Below are positions 38,151 to 48,085 of a stretch of DNA of 64,000 nt, piece after piece. Position numbers and translations under genes: made by a program. Below the pieces are notes generated by a model. It saw only the letters and a program-made list of their open reading frames with translations, was not told the DNA's origin and made no database searches. The stretch is from NCBI RefSeq assembly GCF_035594125.1, contig NC_087173.1:2578986-2642985 (forward strand). The letters run 5' to 3'. Each line of letters opens with the position of its first letter. The stretch's first letter is position 1. Origin of the DNA: Scylla paramamosain. Lineage: Eukaryota > Arthropoda > Malacostraca > Decapoda > Portunidae.

Positions 38151-38835
38151 GTATACTGTAGCACATGGCAGGTGTATGTCCGGAGGTGTAGCAGGTGTAG
38201 GAGGAAGCCTTAACACACCATCACGGCAGGCAGGACAGCAGGAGCCACGCCGTTCGTCAGGCAGCTAAGCCCTTAACAAGACCCGCCACCAGCCGCCCCT
38301 CGCCTCTACATTATAATCACACAGTAATCTTACAATTTCCACACACAGCGCAGCCTAAAGAGAAACGATCCTTTACACGAACATTTCAATTAGTGCATTA
38401 ACTATAATCCCCACGCGAGCACCGGCCGTCTACTTCATCATCTTTGTTTCCACGAAAAAAAGCCGCGCCTTTGAAACATTTCCTTTGGTGCGAGTTTGGC
38501 CGAAGATTCATTAAAACCCGCGGAACCAATTTACATTCCTAGTTTATCAGCGTGGTTTATGGGGACCTTCAGGCGAGGCTAAAACAGCCCCTTGATTACG
38601 GCTGGTCGAGTAAACAGAGGAGGAGGCGGAGGGGACCCAGGGGCACACCTAAGTCTTCGCCGCGGGTCAATATTAATCAGGGAAAGCGATAACTCCTCTT
38701 CTTCTTAATCTTCCTTTCCGCTCGTCCCTTTTAGACGCTTCCTCTTCCTTCCTCCTCGTATTATTCTTACCTCCCTTACTCTCCTGTGCGTCCTACTTTA
38801 CTTTACACGCCCGGCGACCTTGTTATTCAGACTCC
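38151..38835. other. single-copy CpG-bearing region, possible regulatory DNA
   Basis: Free of simple repeats over about 650 bp. It has several AT-rich homeodomain/GATA-like cores (TTAATC, GATAAC, ATTAAAACCC) set in GC-rich sequence. Its composition differs sharply from both flanks. I see no coding frame. Regulatory function is inference only. Confidence 0.3.
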
Positions 38836-39150
38836 ATGCGTCACCCGGCCCCATTAATTCACTCTTGTTTACACCGATCCCGCGGCGCCTCCTTCGTGTC
38901 GGCGGCTCGGCAACGCACGCGACCCCCGGCAGCGCTGAGTGGCCGGGATTACAACGGCGGACCAACCAGTGGCACAACGACCCCTGAATATCTGAGTGCC
39001 CGAAAACAAAACACTAGTGCTCAGTTTGCTGTGCGTCGCTTCAAAATTTCGCGTCCTTTTCCGCGGATTTTCGTGCTGTCGATTGCCGTTAACCCGAGGC
39101 GTGAATTTGCCGCCGCTGAATTAAATAATGACAGGAGCTTTGTGGCGTAA
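38836..39150 (+). other. CpG-rich segment with 104-codon open frame, not recognised
   Basis: A start-to-stop frame of 104 codons lies in CpG-rich single-copy DNA. It reads MRHPAPLIHSCLHRSRG at its start and PFPRIFVLSIAVNPR in the C-terminal half. The peptide has no low-complexity character, which is rare in this window. There is no recognised domain, signal peptide or upstream promoter, and the frame could be open by chance because CpG-rich DNA has few stop codons. Listed as an observation, not as a gene. Confidence 0.2.
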
Positions 39151-39408
39151 TAGCTTTATGGCGTCGGCTGATGGACAGGTTAGCGTCGTAATGAGTGGCT
39201 TGGTGGGTTGTGGGGCCGCCTTCGGGACACGTTGGCGTCACCCACATTGTGAGCAGGCGTGTTGTGATGGATGAGGAATTCAGGATGACTCACTGGTAAT
39301 TTATAGGCAAGGTACAAGCCAGGTGGAGCGACAGCCAGGTACAGTCTTACAAGTATACATGTACTCTAACTTATATTACACAAATTTACGAGTGAGAATG
39401 ACAGGCTG

Positions 39409-39491
39409 GAATAGGCAGGTAGGTACACAAGGACTGCCACGTGTAGGCCTAATGGCTTTTCCCGCTTCCCTTATTTTCTTATGTTCTTATG
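39409..39491 (+). mobile_element. LINE family B 3'-tail fragment
   Basis: GGACTGCCACGTGTAGGCCT, AATGGCTTTT, GCTTCCCTTATTTTCTTATG and TTCTTATG occur in the same order as in the element at 50936-51411. No coding sequence is retained. Confidence 0.85.
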
Positions 39492-40100
39492 CTGGAGTTT
39501 TTTTAGTAAATATACACAACTGAGATACAGTTCCCGAGGCCTGACATCCAGGTGAATAAACCATCAATAAAAACTCCTGAGAGATGAGAAAGGTGAAAAC
39601 ATGAGAAATCCCAACAGAAAGGAAGACAGAGGAATACATAAAAAAAAAAAAAAAAACTAACGCAAGCAGATGTCGCGGCTGTTACTAAACTGATAAATAC
39701 AACTAACTGAATGTGAACTTAATTAGACAAACCAATAAAAAAAAAAAAAAACGAACAGGAGAATACAAAGGAAGAAGCAGCACAGTAAGACGTGTTCCCT
39801 GTTACCGGACAGATGAATTACGTTGACACATTAAAAAAAATAGGATTACATTACAAAACAATAATAAATCTTACGAAAACAACATTACGTATTACCCAAG
39901 AGGATTAACTGAAGAATATCCGACTCCTTAACCTTTTTACCCTTTCACTCACTCCACAGAAGCCTACAAGACACACAAGATACAAGGCTACAAGGCGTGC
40001 TGTTACAAGGCAATGCACTCGATAAGAACAACAACAATATGCTATGAAATGTTGTCCTTATTTTGATGTGCTAACTTTAATACCTCATAATTCATAACTA

Positions 40101-40103
<3 letters not shown>
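39492..40103. other. AT-rich sequence with a weak ~115 bp duplication
   Basis: Two segments, near 39630 and 39750, share an AGGAATACA / poly(A) / AAGCAG...TGTTAC...ACAGATGAATTAC layout. Otherwise nothing was recognised. Confidence 0.4.
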
Positions 40104-40180
<77 letters not shown>

Positions 40181-40243
40181 GCGTCAGCCATGCTCTACGT
40201 TACCAAGGGATCAGATTACTAATGATCATCCAAAACCACATCT

Positions 40244-40309
<66 letters not shown>
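40104..40309. repeat. (AG)n and (CT)n inverted pair
   Basis: AG run at 40104-40176 and CT run at 40248-40309, complementary to each other, with a ~71-bp spacer. Confidence 0.95.
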
Positions 40310-40312
<3 letters not shown>

Positions 40313-40474
40313 GACTGAAACAGCGTCTGAAGTTGAATGAATCCTTTCTGGAGTCAATTAAACACACATCTCATAATACAAGCACAGTATATCTCAATTA
40401 ATGAAACAAAGGCAAGTAAAAGGAAATAAAACACAGCTAAGAGAGGATCAAGAAGCGACATACAAGTGAAAATT

Positions 40475-40715
40475 ATGGAAATACTCTGCTATAACCATTA
40501 GGATGTTCACTGTTGGAGTCCCTGGCAAGGAGCAGATTTGAACGTGGTCTCTCACTCTTTACGCACAAAAAAGACAAGAACACTACAAATAAATACTGCC
40601 AAATATGAAAATAAAAAGCACTGTTATAATCACTAGCATAAGGAGAAGATTTTAAGATGTCCTCTCGCTCTTCACACGCAAAAAAAAGAAAAGGACAGGA
40701 CAAGTAAATATTGAC
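40475..40715. repeat. ~138 bp tandem duplication
   Basis: TGCTATAACCATTAGGATG...GTGGTCTCTCACTCTTTACGCACAAAAAA near 40487 is repeated as TGTTATAATCACTAGCATA...ATGTCCTCTCGCTCTTCACACGCAAAAAAA near 40622. Confidence 0.75.
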
Positions 40716-41230
40716 ACAAACAAGTGAAGTCTATTTATTTCACAAGTATCATGCGCATATAAACCGGGAATATTTGTGTGCATGTAAGCGCGCGTCATGC
40801 AGAGACAGAAATAGCGTTCGCTCCGCCAATATAGTGGTAAACAGGGGGAGCTGGACAAAAAATAGATCCTTATTTTTTCTCTGCGTATCCGTGGTTAGTA
40901 GTCGAGGAACGTGTCTCTCTCATGCCTCCTGTTTCAGTGTTTTTGTCTTAATCCGATGGCCTCTTTTCCTGCTGACAGTCTCCTTGGCGTGGTGACTGGC
41001 GGATGGGGGATGGTGGTCAGAGGACTTAAGATTGAGGGAAATACAAAAGCAGTGACAGTAACTCGACCTACGACTGACTTTGCCAGTACTACTAATACTG
41101 CTAGTGCTACAACAACAATTACTATAGTTACTACTCCAATTATACCAGTACCAAGAGCAGCAGCAACAAAACAACAAAAACTACTACTAGCACTACAACC
41201 CCCACCATCCGTACTACTGCACCAGAAGTT
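40716..41230. other. single-copy sequence passing into cryptic ACT/ACA triplets
   Basis: Ordinary sequence to about 41040, then ACT/ACA/CAG triplet-like sequence to about 41215. Confidence 0.5.

Positions 41231-41289
<59 letters not shown>
41231..41289. repeat. (CA)n microsatellite
   Basis: A perfect CA run of about 29 units. Confidence 0.97.
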
Positions 41290-41291
<2 letters not shown>

Positions 41292-41479
41292 ATTCATATC
41301 AGCACATCTATCATCATTCCTCACTACAGTTGCAAATAATTCTCCCCACTAAAAAAAAAAAAAAAATCACGCTTCTCTCGGTAATTTGTGGAATTTTGGC
41401 AGAGTGACGATAATTTTTCTCCCATCCCACACAATGTACATAGTTCAATTCCACTTTCCATCAGAATTAAATGAAATTA

Positions 41480-41580
41480 TTTTACGGAGCGGGAGCAGGC
41501 CGGCCGCGAAGGAGAGGGCGTGATTAGGCGTGAGTGGGTTGACTGGCTCACAACACGCCCACTATTTAAGGCTGAAAAGA
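41480..41580 (+). promoter_or_regulatory. candidate core promoter (TATTTAAG with GCGTG/CACGCCC boxes)
   Basis: Seen: GC-rich GGCCGGCCGCG at about 41498, GGCGTG boxes near 41517 and 41527, an inverted ACACGCCCAC near 41553, and a TATA-like CTATTTAAGG at 41562-41571, about 10 bp before an ATG at 41581. The ATG opens the short frame described next. That spacing is too short for a TATA-driven start upstream of this ATG. The arrangement is suggestive only. Confidence 0.25.
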
Positions 41581-41760
41581 ATGTTACTGTTATTGTTCTT
41601 CTCTCAACTAGCCACCATATTACTGTTATCATTATTAGTATTATTTTTATTTGCATCAGCATCAGAAGCAGCACGTAGTGATGATGTAGTTGTTGCTGTA
41701 ACAGTATCATATTACTATAACAGTAGTAGTAGTAACAAAAGTAATAGTTCTATTTCCTAA
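41581..41760 (+). other. 59-codon frame with signal-peptide-like start
   Basis: The frame begins with a very hydrophobic segment (MLLLLFFSQLATILLLSLLV), then LFASASEAARSDD, and ends in a Ser/Asn/Tyr-rich tail. This resembles a secretory signal with an Ala-Ser-Ala cleavage site. However, the DNA is an imperfect TTA/ATT/AGT triplet repeat, which by itself generates Leu/Phe and Ser/Tyr runs. No mature peptide motif is recognised. Probably not a gene. Confidence 0.12.
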
Positions 41761-41777
41761 AAGTGGTAATATTACTT

Positions 41778-41782
<5 letters not shown>

Positions 41783-41870
<88 letters not shown>
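41783..41870. repeat. (GA)n microsatellite
   Basis: A perfect GA run of about 43 units, 65 bp upstream of the first tRNA gene. Confidence 0.97.
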
Positions 41871-41872
<2 letters not shown>

Positions 41873-41934
41873 TTCAAATCCTAAAAATAAATAAATAACA
41901 AGTCAATAACATGTATGATAATCCCTCCAGCATG

Positions 41935-42006
41935 TCCCGTGTGGTCTAGTGGCTAGGATACGCGGCTCTCACCCGCGAGGCCCGGGTTCGATTCCCGGCA
42001 CGGGAA
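41935..42006 (+). tRNA. tRNA-Glu (anticodon CTC)
   Basis: A complete 72-nt cloverleaf. The acceptor stem TCCCGTG pairs perfectly with CACGGGA and is followed by an A discriminator. The anticodon stem CGCGG/CCGCG encloses loop CTCTCAC with anticodon CTC at 41968-41970, reading GAG. The T arm is CCGGG-TTCGATT-CCCGG. Internal RNA polymerase III elements are intact: A box TGGTCTAGTGG at 41942-41952 and B box GGTTCGATTCC at 41985-41995. A TTTT terminator follows at 42014-42017. There is no intron and CCA is not encoded, as expected for a eukaryotic nuclear tRNA. All stems are fully paired, so it looks functional. A second tRNA-Glu with anticodon TTC lies 2.4 kb downstream on the same strand. Confidence 0.97.
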
Positions 42007-42437
42007 GAAAAGCTTTTGGTGGCGACGGTGGCGCATTTCTATAAATATCGGCAGCCCGCAGGTCGTGACGCCGCCCACTCCACCCACACAGCATCAGGGC
42101 GGGAGCGAGAGTAGGGGTAGGGTGATGGAGGCGGCGGGGGATGTTGCTCTCTCCCTTCAGCCCCGCGGTTACATTCCTATTCCCTCTCAGTTAAAAGGGA
42201 TATCGTGATTTACCAAAGGGAAAATCATTAACACCAAATTTCTCGTCCATCAGTGTTAATTATAGTTCGTAATCCTCTCCACACACACACACACGCACAC
42301 ACTAGCGATCTGTTACACAATGTTCCTTAAAATGTAAGAAGAGAACGAATCGTGCAGTCAGTAGCTGCAGTTTTTTTTCTTGTCTTTTTACTCACGTGTA
42401 ACACAACTCTACGGAATGTCAGTCTGCGCGAGGGAAG
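42007..42437. other. GC-rich then AT-rich single-copy sequence
   Basis: GC-rich at about 42020-42165 (GGCGGGAGCGAG, GGCGGCGGGGG), with a short CA stub near 42281-42300. No gene was recognised. Confidence 0.4.
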
Positions 42438-42482
42438 AGGAGGAGGAGGAGGAGGAGGAGGAGGAGGAGGAGGAGGAGGAGA
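42438..42482. repeat. (GGA)n
   Basis: About 14 GGA units. Confidence 0.95.
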
Positions 42483-42648
42483 AGGAAATCTGATCTATAA
42501 ATCTGATCTATGACTATCTCTCGAAGGAAAGCTCCATACTATTTTCCTATTTTTTACCATTCCTCTCTCTTTTTCCTCCTCGTATAAACAGGGAGAGAAA
42601 CAACGAGGCAGAAAATGTGAAGGGAAAACACAAAGACGAGCGCAAATT

Positions 42649-42653
<5 letters not shown>

Positions 42654-42702
<49 letters not shown>
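42654..42702. repeat. (CA)n microsatellite
   Basis: About 24 CA units. Confidence 0.96.
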
Positions 42703-42706
<4 letters not shown>

Positions 42707-43270
42707 CCCAACCACCACAAAACACACCACATTTTACCGCTGCTCAGCTCCAATGTATGAAATATTTCCACCCATAAATATTCCATAGACGAGTAAAGGC
42801 TGGGATGAATGGCCCTTATCTAATACACACTAATAACAAACCGATAACAAAACATTATTATTTATGTCCCCCCGAGTTTCTATAATTAGCGGACACATGT
42901 AATCACTCACTGGCACGGAAAATACGTCCCGTTTAATATATTTCAATTCACACCATAGAAAAATTAACAATATGTATCGAAATACCACAATACTGGGTCT
43001 GCTTCCTTTGTCTGCTAATGAGTATGGCAGTTGGTGTCTTATTTGAGTAACTGGACGACTGCAAGGAGTTAAAATGAAAGAAAAGGTGATAAAAGATTTG
43101 TGTTACACATCCGATCCTTCTACAGTCACTGATGTCCTTGGAAATGCACCTAATTTACACGACGTCATTTTTACTAAGCATAGAGTGATGGTTCCCGAAG
43201 GAAGACCATAGCAGCGGAAGGGTTTATTTTTCATCTTGCAGCCACACCAGCCAGTGCTAAGCCTCGCGAA
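42703..43270. other. AT-rich single-copy sequence, nothing recognised
   Basis: No ORF, RNA gene or tandem repeat is seen. Confidence 0.45.
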
Positions 43271-43483
43271 ACCAGTATTCAGGAACGCTTTGCTCTCTCA
43301 CCAAGACTATTTTCAAACACCACATAGATGATTAGCCGGATCATCTTGTTGATAATGTATATATCTCGTTAATCTGTCACCAGAACCGTAAAAAATATCC
43401 TCAAAAACCCGTATCACTTCAAAAAAAGACTTTTGAAACTACGTAGTGGAAATGAGGCGAAAAAAGTGCTTCAGAATATGGTT
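43271..43483 (+). mobile_element. MITE-like element, copy 2
   Basis: Starts ACCAGTATTCAGGAACGCTT and ends GTGCTTCAGAATATGGT. The end reverse-complements to ACCATATTCTGAAGCAC, giving a terminal inverted repeat of about 17 bp with a few mismatches. Interior landmarks (TTTTCAAACACCACATAGAT, ATCTCGTTAATCTGTCACCAG, ACCGTAAAA) match copy 1. It lies between the two tRNA-Glu genes and is non-coding. Confidence 0.8.
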
Positions 43484-43785
43484 CCTACACGCAATACCAA
43501 GCGTTATGCATCTGTGTGGTAATCTCGCACCTCGCAGCCTTGATCCAGCTTCCTAATCAGGCCCATCAGATCACGTGAGGCGGGTGATAAGATGAAGGGC
43601 TTGGCTGGCGGGGAGGGTGCGCACTTGACGAACCCGGGGGGAAGGCAACAGCTGGGGAATACTAAAGCAGGGCATGAATTCAAGACGTGATCCTCCGACT
43701 TGTGATGTGTGACAATTGAGACCTGCTGGGTGTGACTGATAGCGTGGCGTGCGGTACTTTGCTTTGCCATTCGGTCGTTGCTACC
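43484..43785. other. GC-richer single-copy sequence
   Basis: Nothing recognised. It is part of a - strand frame that runs into the CTA repeat. Confidence 0.4.
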
Positions 43786-44055
43786 ATTACTACTACAACT
43801 ACTACTACTACTACTACTACTACAACTACTACTACTACTACTGCTACTACTACTACTACTACTACTACTACTTGAAATATAATCATACTTACCTACACCT
43901 ACCGCTTTCGCATTAACAACTACTACTACCACTGCTGCTACTACTACTACTACTACTTCAACTACTGCTACTACTACTACTACTTGAAACATAATTATAC
44001 TTACCTACATCTACTGCTTTCGGATTATCAACTATTGCTACTGCTGCTGCTGCTG

Positions 44056-44094
<39 letters not shown>

Positions 44095-44161
44095 GAAACA
44101 TAATTATACTTACCTACACCTATTGCTTTCGCACTAACAACTACTGCTGCTGATGCTGCTG

Positions 44162-44221
<60 letters not shown>

Positions 44222-44222
44222 G
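43786..44222. repeat. higher-order (CTA)n repeat, ~110 bp period
   Basis: Runs of CTA/CTG triplets alternate three times with the same ~60-bp spacer: CTTGAAACATAATTATACTT, ACCTACACCTA and GCTTTCGCATTAACAACTA near 43872, 43984 and 44093. The array ends in CTA and TGC runs by 44222. Spacer copies are nearly identical, so the duplication of the whole unit is recent relative to other arrays here. Confidence 0.9.
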
Positions 44223-44385
44223 TCCTCTTATTCATAACTCTTACGTGTGTGTATGAGTGTGTGTTTCAAATCAGTACCACGATCACTTGCTGCTCTCATA
44301 ACACTCGAAAAAAAATTTCACTCAACTTGAAAGAAAGTTAGCATATGCAAATTCAAATAAACGCCAACTTTCCCAGCCTCTCGAG

Positions 44386-44457
44386 TCCCATGTGGTCTAG
44401 TGGCTAGGATACCTGGCTTTCACCCAGGAGGCCCGGGTTCGATTCCCGGCATGGGAA
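44386..44457 (+). tRNA. tRNA-Glu (anticodon TTC)
   Basis: A complete 72-nt cloverleaf. Acceptor stem TCCCATG pairs with CATGGGA, with an A discriminator. Anticodon stem CCTGG/CCAGG encloses loop CTTTCAC with anticodon TTC at 44419-44421, reading GAA. The T arm is identical in sequence to the other tRNA-Glu gene (GGTTCGATTCC B box), and the A box TGGTCTAGTGG is intact. A TTTT terminator lies at about 44462-44465. There is no intron and no encoded CCA. Acceptor-stem differences from the upstream copy are compensated on both strands (G-C versus A-T), so both genes appear to be under selection. Together they cover both Glu codons. Confidence 0.97.
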
Positions 44458-44465
44458 GAAATTTT

Positions 44466-44925
44466 CCTTCCACATTTTTTTCTCCCCTTTGTTAACGCAA
44501 CCTTATCGTATTTGGAAACTAACACTAAAGAACACTTAATAGTCATGTCCTCACTATAAACACACTTCACGTAAACACATCTTGCTGTTATTCTGAGAAC
44601 TCACTATTCACCTGTCCTTCCTCCATACACCTGTATGTACACCATTCCCAACCTGTGGCCTTGCTCAGGTGTATCGCTGACGGGTGAACGAAGCATAACA
44701 ATAACACACACTAATGAACATACAGTTAAGTGTGCAAGGCAGGTGCGTCCTTTTCCAATTATCTACTTACTATTTCCTATTTCATTGTCATCTATCCCTG
44801 TATTCATTAACCTTCGCACCTAGCTATTCATCTGTCTATATACCAATCTATCAGTCTCTATCCGTACATGCAAAGGTAAATCCAAGAAATAATGATGATA
44901 ACGGAAGTTGTAGTAGTTGTAGTAA
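44466..44925. other. single-copy sequence, nothing recognised
   Basis: AT-rich, with CTAT-like words near 44825-44860. No gene is seen. Confidence 0.4.

Positions 44926-45009
<84 letters not shown>
44926..45009. repeat. (AGT)n microsatellite
   Basis: About 28 AGT units. Confidence 0.97.
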
Positions 45010-45505
45010 AAGCAACAGCAGCAGCAGCAATGATTACACGAAGCAATCAACCTGCCTGAGGTGTACGCAGGTGTTGCTCTGAATTCCAGATGTAGCAATT
45101 AAACAAACACGAGATTAATGACCTACAGTCCAGTCAAGGTAAACAAGAGCAGCCAAGATAAAGAAGGCATCATACTTTAAAGAATCAAGGACGAAAGGGA
45201 AAGGTCTATTTCTGTCCTTGAGATCTCTGCCAACCGGAGGGATCAATAAGGGCGCCTCAGCCAGCTAATCAATGGCCGAAAATAACCCTTAGTGATGTAG
45301 ATGTAAATAAGGCCATTCCCTCCATCCCGCCTCTTGCATATTCGATGTACACGTGCAGGTTTTAAATTGAATAGAATGTATATCACTGGAATACATGGAG
45401 ATATATTTCATTAGTAGAATTTCTCATCGGCAAGGGGATCTTATTTCATTAAACATTTTTAAATCCAGACTCGTTTCTGTGTATAATAAACCATTGTTTG
45501 AGTGA

Positions 45506-45507
<2 letters not shown>
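45010..45507. other. single-copy sequence, possible regulatory patch near 45200-45340
   Basis: GC-richer from about 45200 to 45345 with CTAATCAATGGCC and GATGTAGATGTAAATAAGG. No gene was recognised. Confidence 0.3.
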
Positions 45508-45569
<62 letters not shown>

Positions 45570-45617
45570 GAAGAACATGATATTAAGCTTATCTAGCGAA
45601 TCAGAGTCCAAGTAAGT

Positions 45618-45707
<90 letters not shown>

Positions 45708-45857
45708 AAATAGCAAGAGTTTTGAGTCAATGTATTGAACTTCGCGACAGTAAATATAAACTTCTCCATTTGCTCTGCTTCCTACAACTACTACTTTTCG
45801 TCCTCCTCCTCCTCCTCCTCCTCCTCCACACACTTCTCCTCCTCCTCCTCCTCCTCC
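45508..45857. repeat. (CT)n, (CA)n and (CTC)n cluster
   Basis: CT run at 45508-45567, CA run at about 45618-45706, and imperfect CTC runs at about 45798-45827 and 45835-45857. Confidence 0.95.
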
Positions 45858-45996
45858 GCCAGTATCACTAAATTGCACAAATAAAGCCATTTAAATCACA
45901 AGTGAAAAAACTCAAGCCGGTGATCATCTGCTTCTGACAACACTGAAAAAACCAACAAGCCACTATTGAACGAAGAAGGATGAAGGAAGACCGGCA

Positions 45997-45997
<1 letters not shown>

Positions 45998-46087
<90 letters not shown>
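45998..46087. repeat. (CT)n microsatellite abutting LINE tail
   Basis: A CT run of about 44 units immediately adjoins the poly(T), that is the LINE poly(A) on the opposite strand. Confidence 0.96.
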
Positions 46088-46091
<4 letters not shown>

Positions 46092-47941
46092 TTTTTTTTT
46101 ATGTAGGAAGGACACTGGCCAAGGGCAACAAAAATCTAATAAAAAAAAATGCCCACTGAAATGCCAGTCCCATAAAAGGGTCAAAGCAGTGGTCAAAAAT
46201 TGATGGATAAGTGTCTTGAAACCTTCCTCTTGAAGGAATTCAAGTCGCAGGAAGGTGGAAATACAGAAGCAGGCAGGGAGTTCCAGAGTTTACCAGAGAA
46301 AGGGATGAATGATTGAAAATACTGGTTAACTCTTGCGTTAGAGAGGTGGACAGAATAGGGGTGAGAGAAAGAAGAAAGTCTTGTGCAGCGAGGCCGCGGA
46401 AGGAGGGGAGGCATGCAATTAACAAGATCAGAAGAGCAGTTAGCATGAAAATAGCGGTAGAAGACAGCTAGATATGCAACATTGCGGCGGTGAGAGAGAG
46501 GCTGAAGACAGTCAGTTAGAGGAGAGGAGTTGATGAGAAGAAAAGCTTTTGATTCCACCCTGTCTAGAAGAACAGTATGAGTGGAACCCCCCCAGACATG
46601 TGAAGCATACTCCATACATGGACGGATAAGGCCCTTGTACAGAGTTAGCAGCTGGGGGGGTGAGAAAAACTGGCGGAGACGTCTCAGAACACCTAACTTC
46701 ATAAAAGCTGTTTTAGCTAGAGATGAGATGTGAAGTTTCCAGTTCAGATTATAAGTAAAGGACAGACCGAGGATGTTCAGTGTAGAAGAGGGGGACAGTT
46801 GAGTGTCATTGAAGAAGAGGGGATAGTTGTCTGGAAGGTTGTGTCGAGTTGATAGATGGAGGAATTGAGTTTTTGAGGCATTGAACAATACCAAGTTTGC
46901 TCTGCCCCAATCAGAAATTTTAGAAAGATCAGAAGTCAGGCGTTCTGTGGCTTCCCTGCGTGATATGTTTACCTCCTGAAGGGTTGGACGTCTATGAAAA
47001 GACGTGGAAAAGTGCAGGGTGGTATCATCAGCGTAGGAGTGGATAAGACAAGAAGTTTGGTTTAGAAGATCATTAATGAATAATAAGAAGAGAGTGGGTG
47101 ACAGGACAGAACCCTGAGGAACACCACTGTTAATAGATTTAGGAGAAGAACAGTGACCGTCTACCACAGCAGCAATAGAACGGTCAGAAAGGAAACTTGA
47201 GATGAAGTTACAGAGAGAAGGATAGAAACCGTAGGAGGGTAGTTTTGAAATCAAAGCTTTGTGCCAGACTCTATCAAAGGCTTTTGATATGTCCAAGGCA
47301 ACAGCAAAAGTTTCACCAAAATCTCTAAAAGAGGATGACCAAGACTCAGTAAGGAAAGCCAGAAGATCACCAGTAGAGCGGCCTTGACGGAACCCATACT
47401 GGCGATCAAATAGAAGGTTGTGAAGTGATAGATGTTTAAGAAACTTCCTGTTGAGGATAGATTCAAAAACTTTAGATAAGCAGGAAATTAAAGCAATAGG
47501 ACGGTAGTTTGAAGGATTAGAGCGGTCACCCTTTTTAGGAACAGGTTGAATGTAGGCAAACTTCCAGCAAGAAGGAAAGGTAGATGTCGACAGACAGAGC
47601 TGAAAGAATTTGACTAGGCAAGGTGCAAGCACGGAGGCACAGTTTCGGAGAACAATAGGAGGGACCCCATCAGGTCCATAAGCCTTCCGAGGGTTTAGGC
47701 CAGCGAGGGCATGGAAAACATCATTGCGAAGAATTTTAATAGGTGGCATGAAGTAGTCAGAGGGTGGAGGAGAGGGAGGAACAAGCCCACAATCGTCCAA
47801 GGTAGAGTTTTTAGCAAAGGTTTGAGCAAAGAGTTCAGCTTTAGAAATAGATGTGATAGCAGTGGTGCCATCTGGTTGAAGTAGAGGAGGGAAAGAAGAA
47901 GCAGCAAAGTTATTGGAGATATTTTTTGTGCCAAATTGATA
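46088..47941 (-). mobile_element. non-LTR retrotransposon, LINE family A, 5'-truncated
   Basis: Element read on the - strand. A truncated ORF starts near 47941. Reverse transcriptase and C-terminal region follow to the stop at 46193-46195. A ~100-bp 3' untranslated tail (TTGCCCTTGGCC...CCTACATAAAAA) ends in poly(A) at 46100-46088. The upstream endonuclease and ORF1 parts are absent, which is the usual outcome of incomplete target-primed reverse transcription. The 3' end sits directly against an (AG)n tract, and no clear target-site duplication is seen. Two shorter relatives lie at 31394-31735 (+) and 34100-34345 (-). Confidence 0.93.
46193..47941 (-). pseudogene. reverse transcriptase ORF of LINE family A, N-terminally truncated
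   Basis: Reverse transcriptase of a non-LTR retrotransposon, probably of the Jockey/CR1/I group. The activity copies element RNA into DNA at a nicked target. A long frame runs without stops from an in-frame TAA (47942-47944) to the stop at 46193-46195. Counting from residue 1 at about 47800, landmarks are KAYGPDGVPP (39-48), the PVPKKGDRSNPSNYRPIAL block (87-105), FDRQYGFRQGRST (131-143), motif A VALDISKAFD (167-176, catalytic Asp 170), motif B SGVPQGSVLSP (225-235) and catalytic YADD (256-259). The C-terminus carries a conserved IPFSGKLWNSLP...FKRKVSRHLS block. Family-like sequence NISNNF continues upstream of 47800, with no start codon or endonuclease. The RT core has all catalytic residues and no frameshift, so this copy is fairly young but cannot act alone. 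Confidence 0.92.
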
Positions 47942-48035
47942 TTATTTCCTAAGGATTTTTATTGTCAGTGTTACTTTTTCTTCTAATTTACTTTTTTTCA
48001 CTTAAATGTCACCCAAAATAGTGTAATAGTCCCAG

Positions 48036-48085
<50 letters not shown>

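Noticed and set aside
41530..41760. Small secreted peptide gene behind a TATA-like box
   Set aside because: The hydrophobic run comes from an imperfect TTA/ATT triplet repeat, the TATA-like box is too close to the ATG, and no peptide motif is present. Kept only as a low-confidence observation.
43786..44222. CRISPR-like alternation of repeats and spacers
   Set aside because: The repeated elements are CTA triplets of variable length and the spacers are copies of each other, the reverse of a CRISPR array. The context is eukaryotic.
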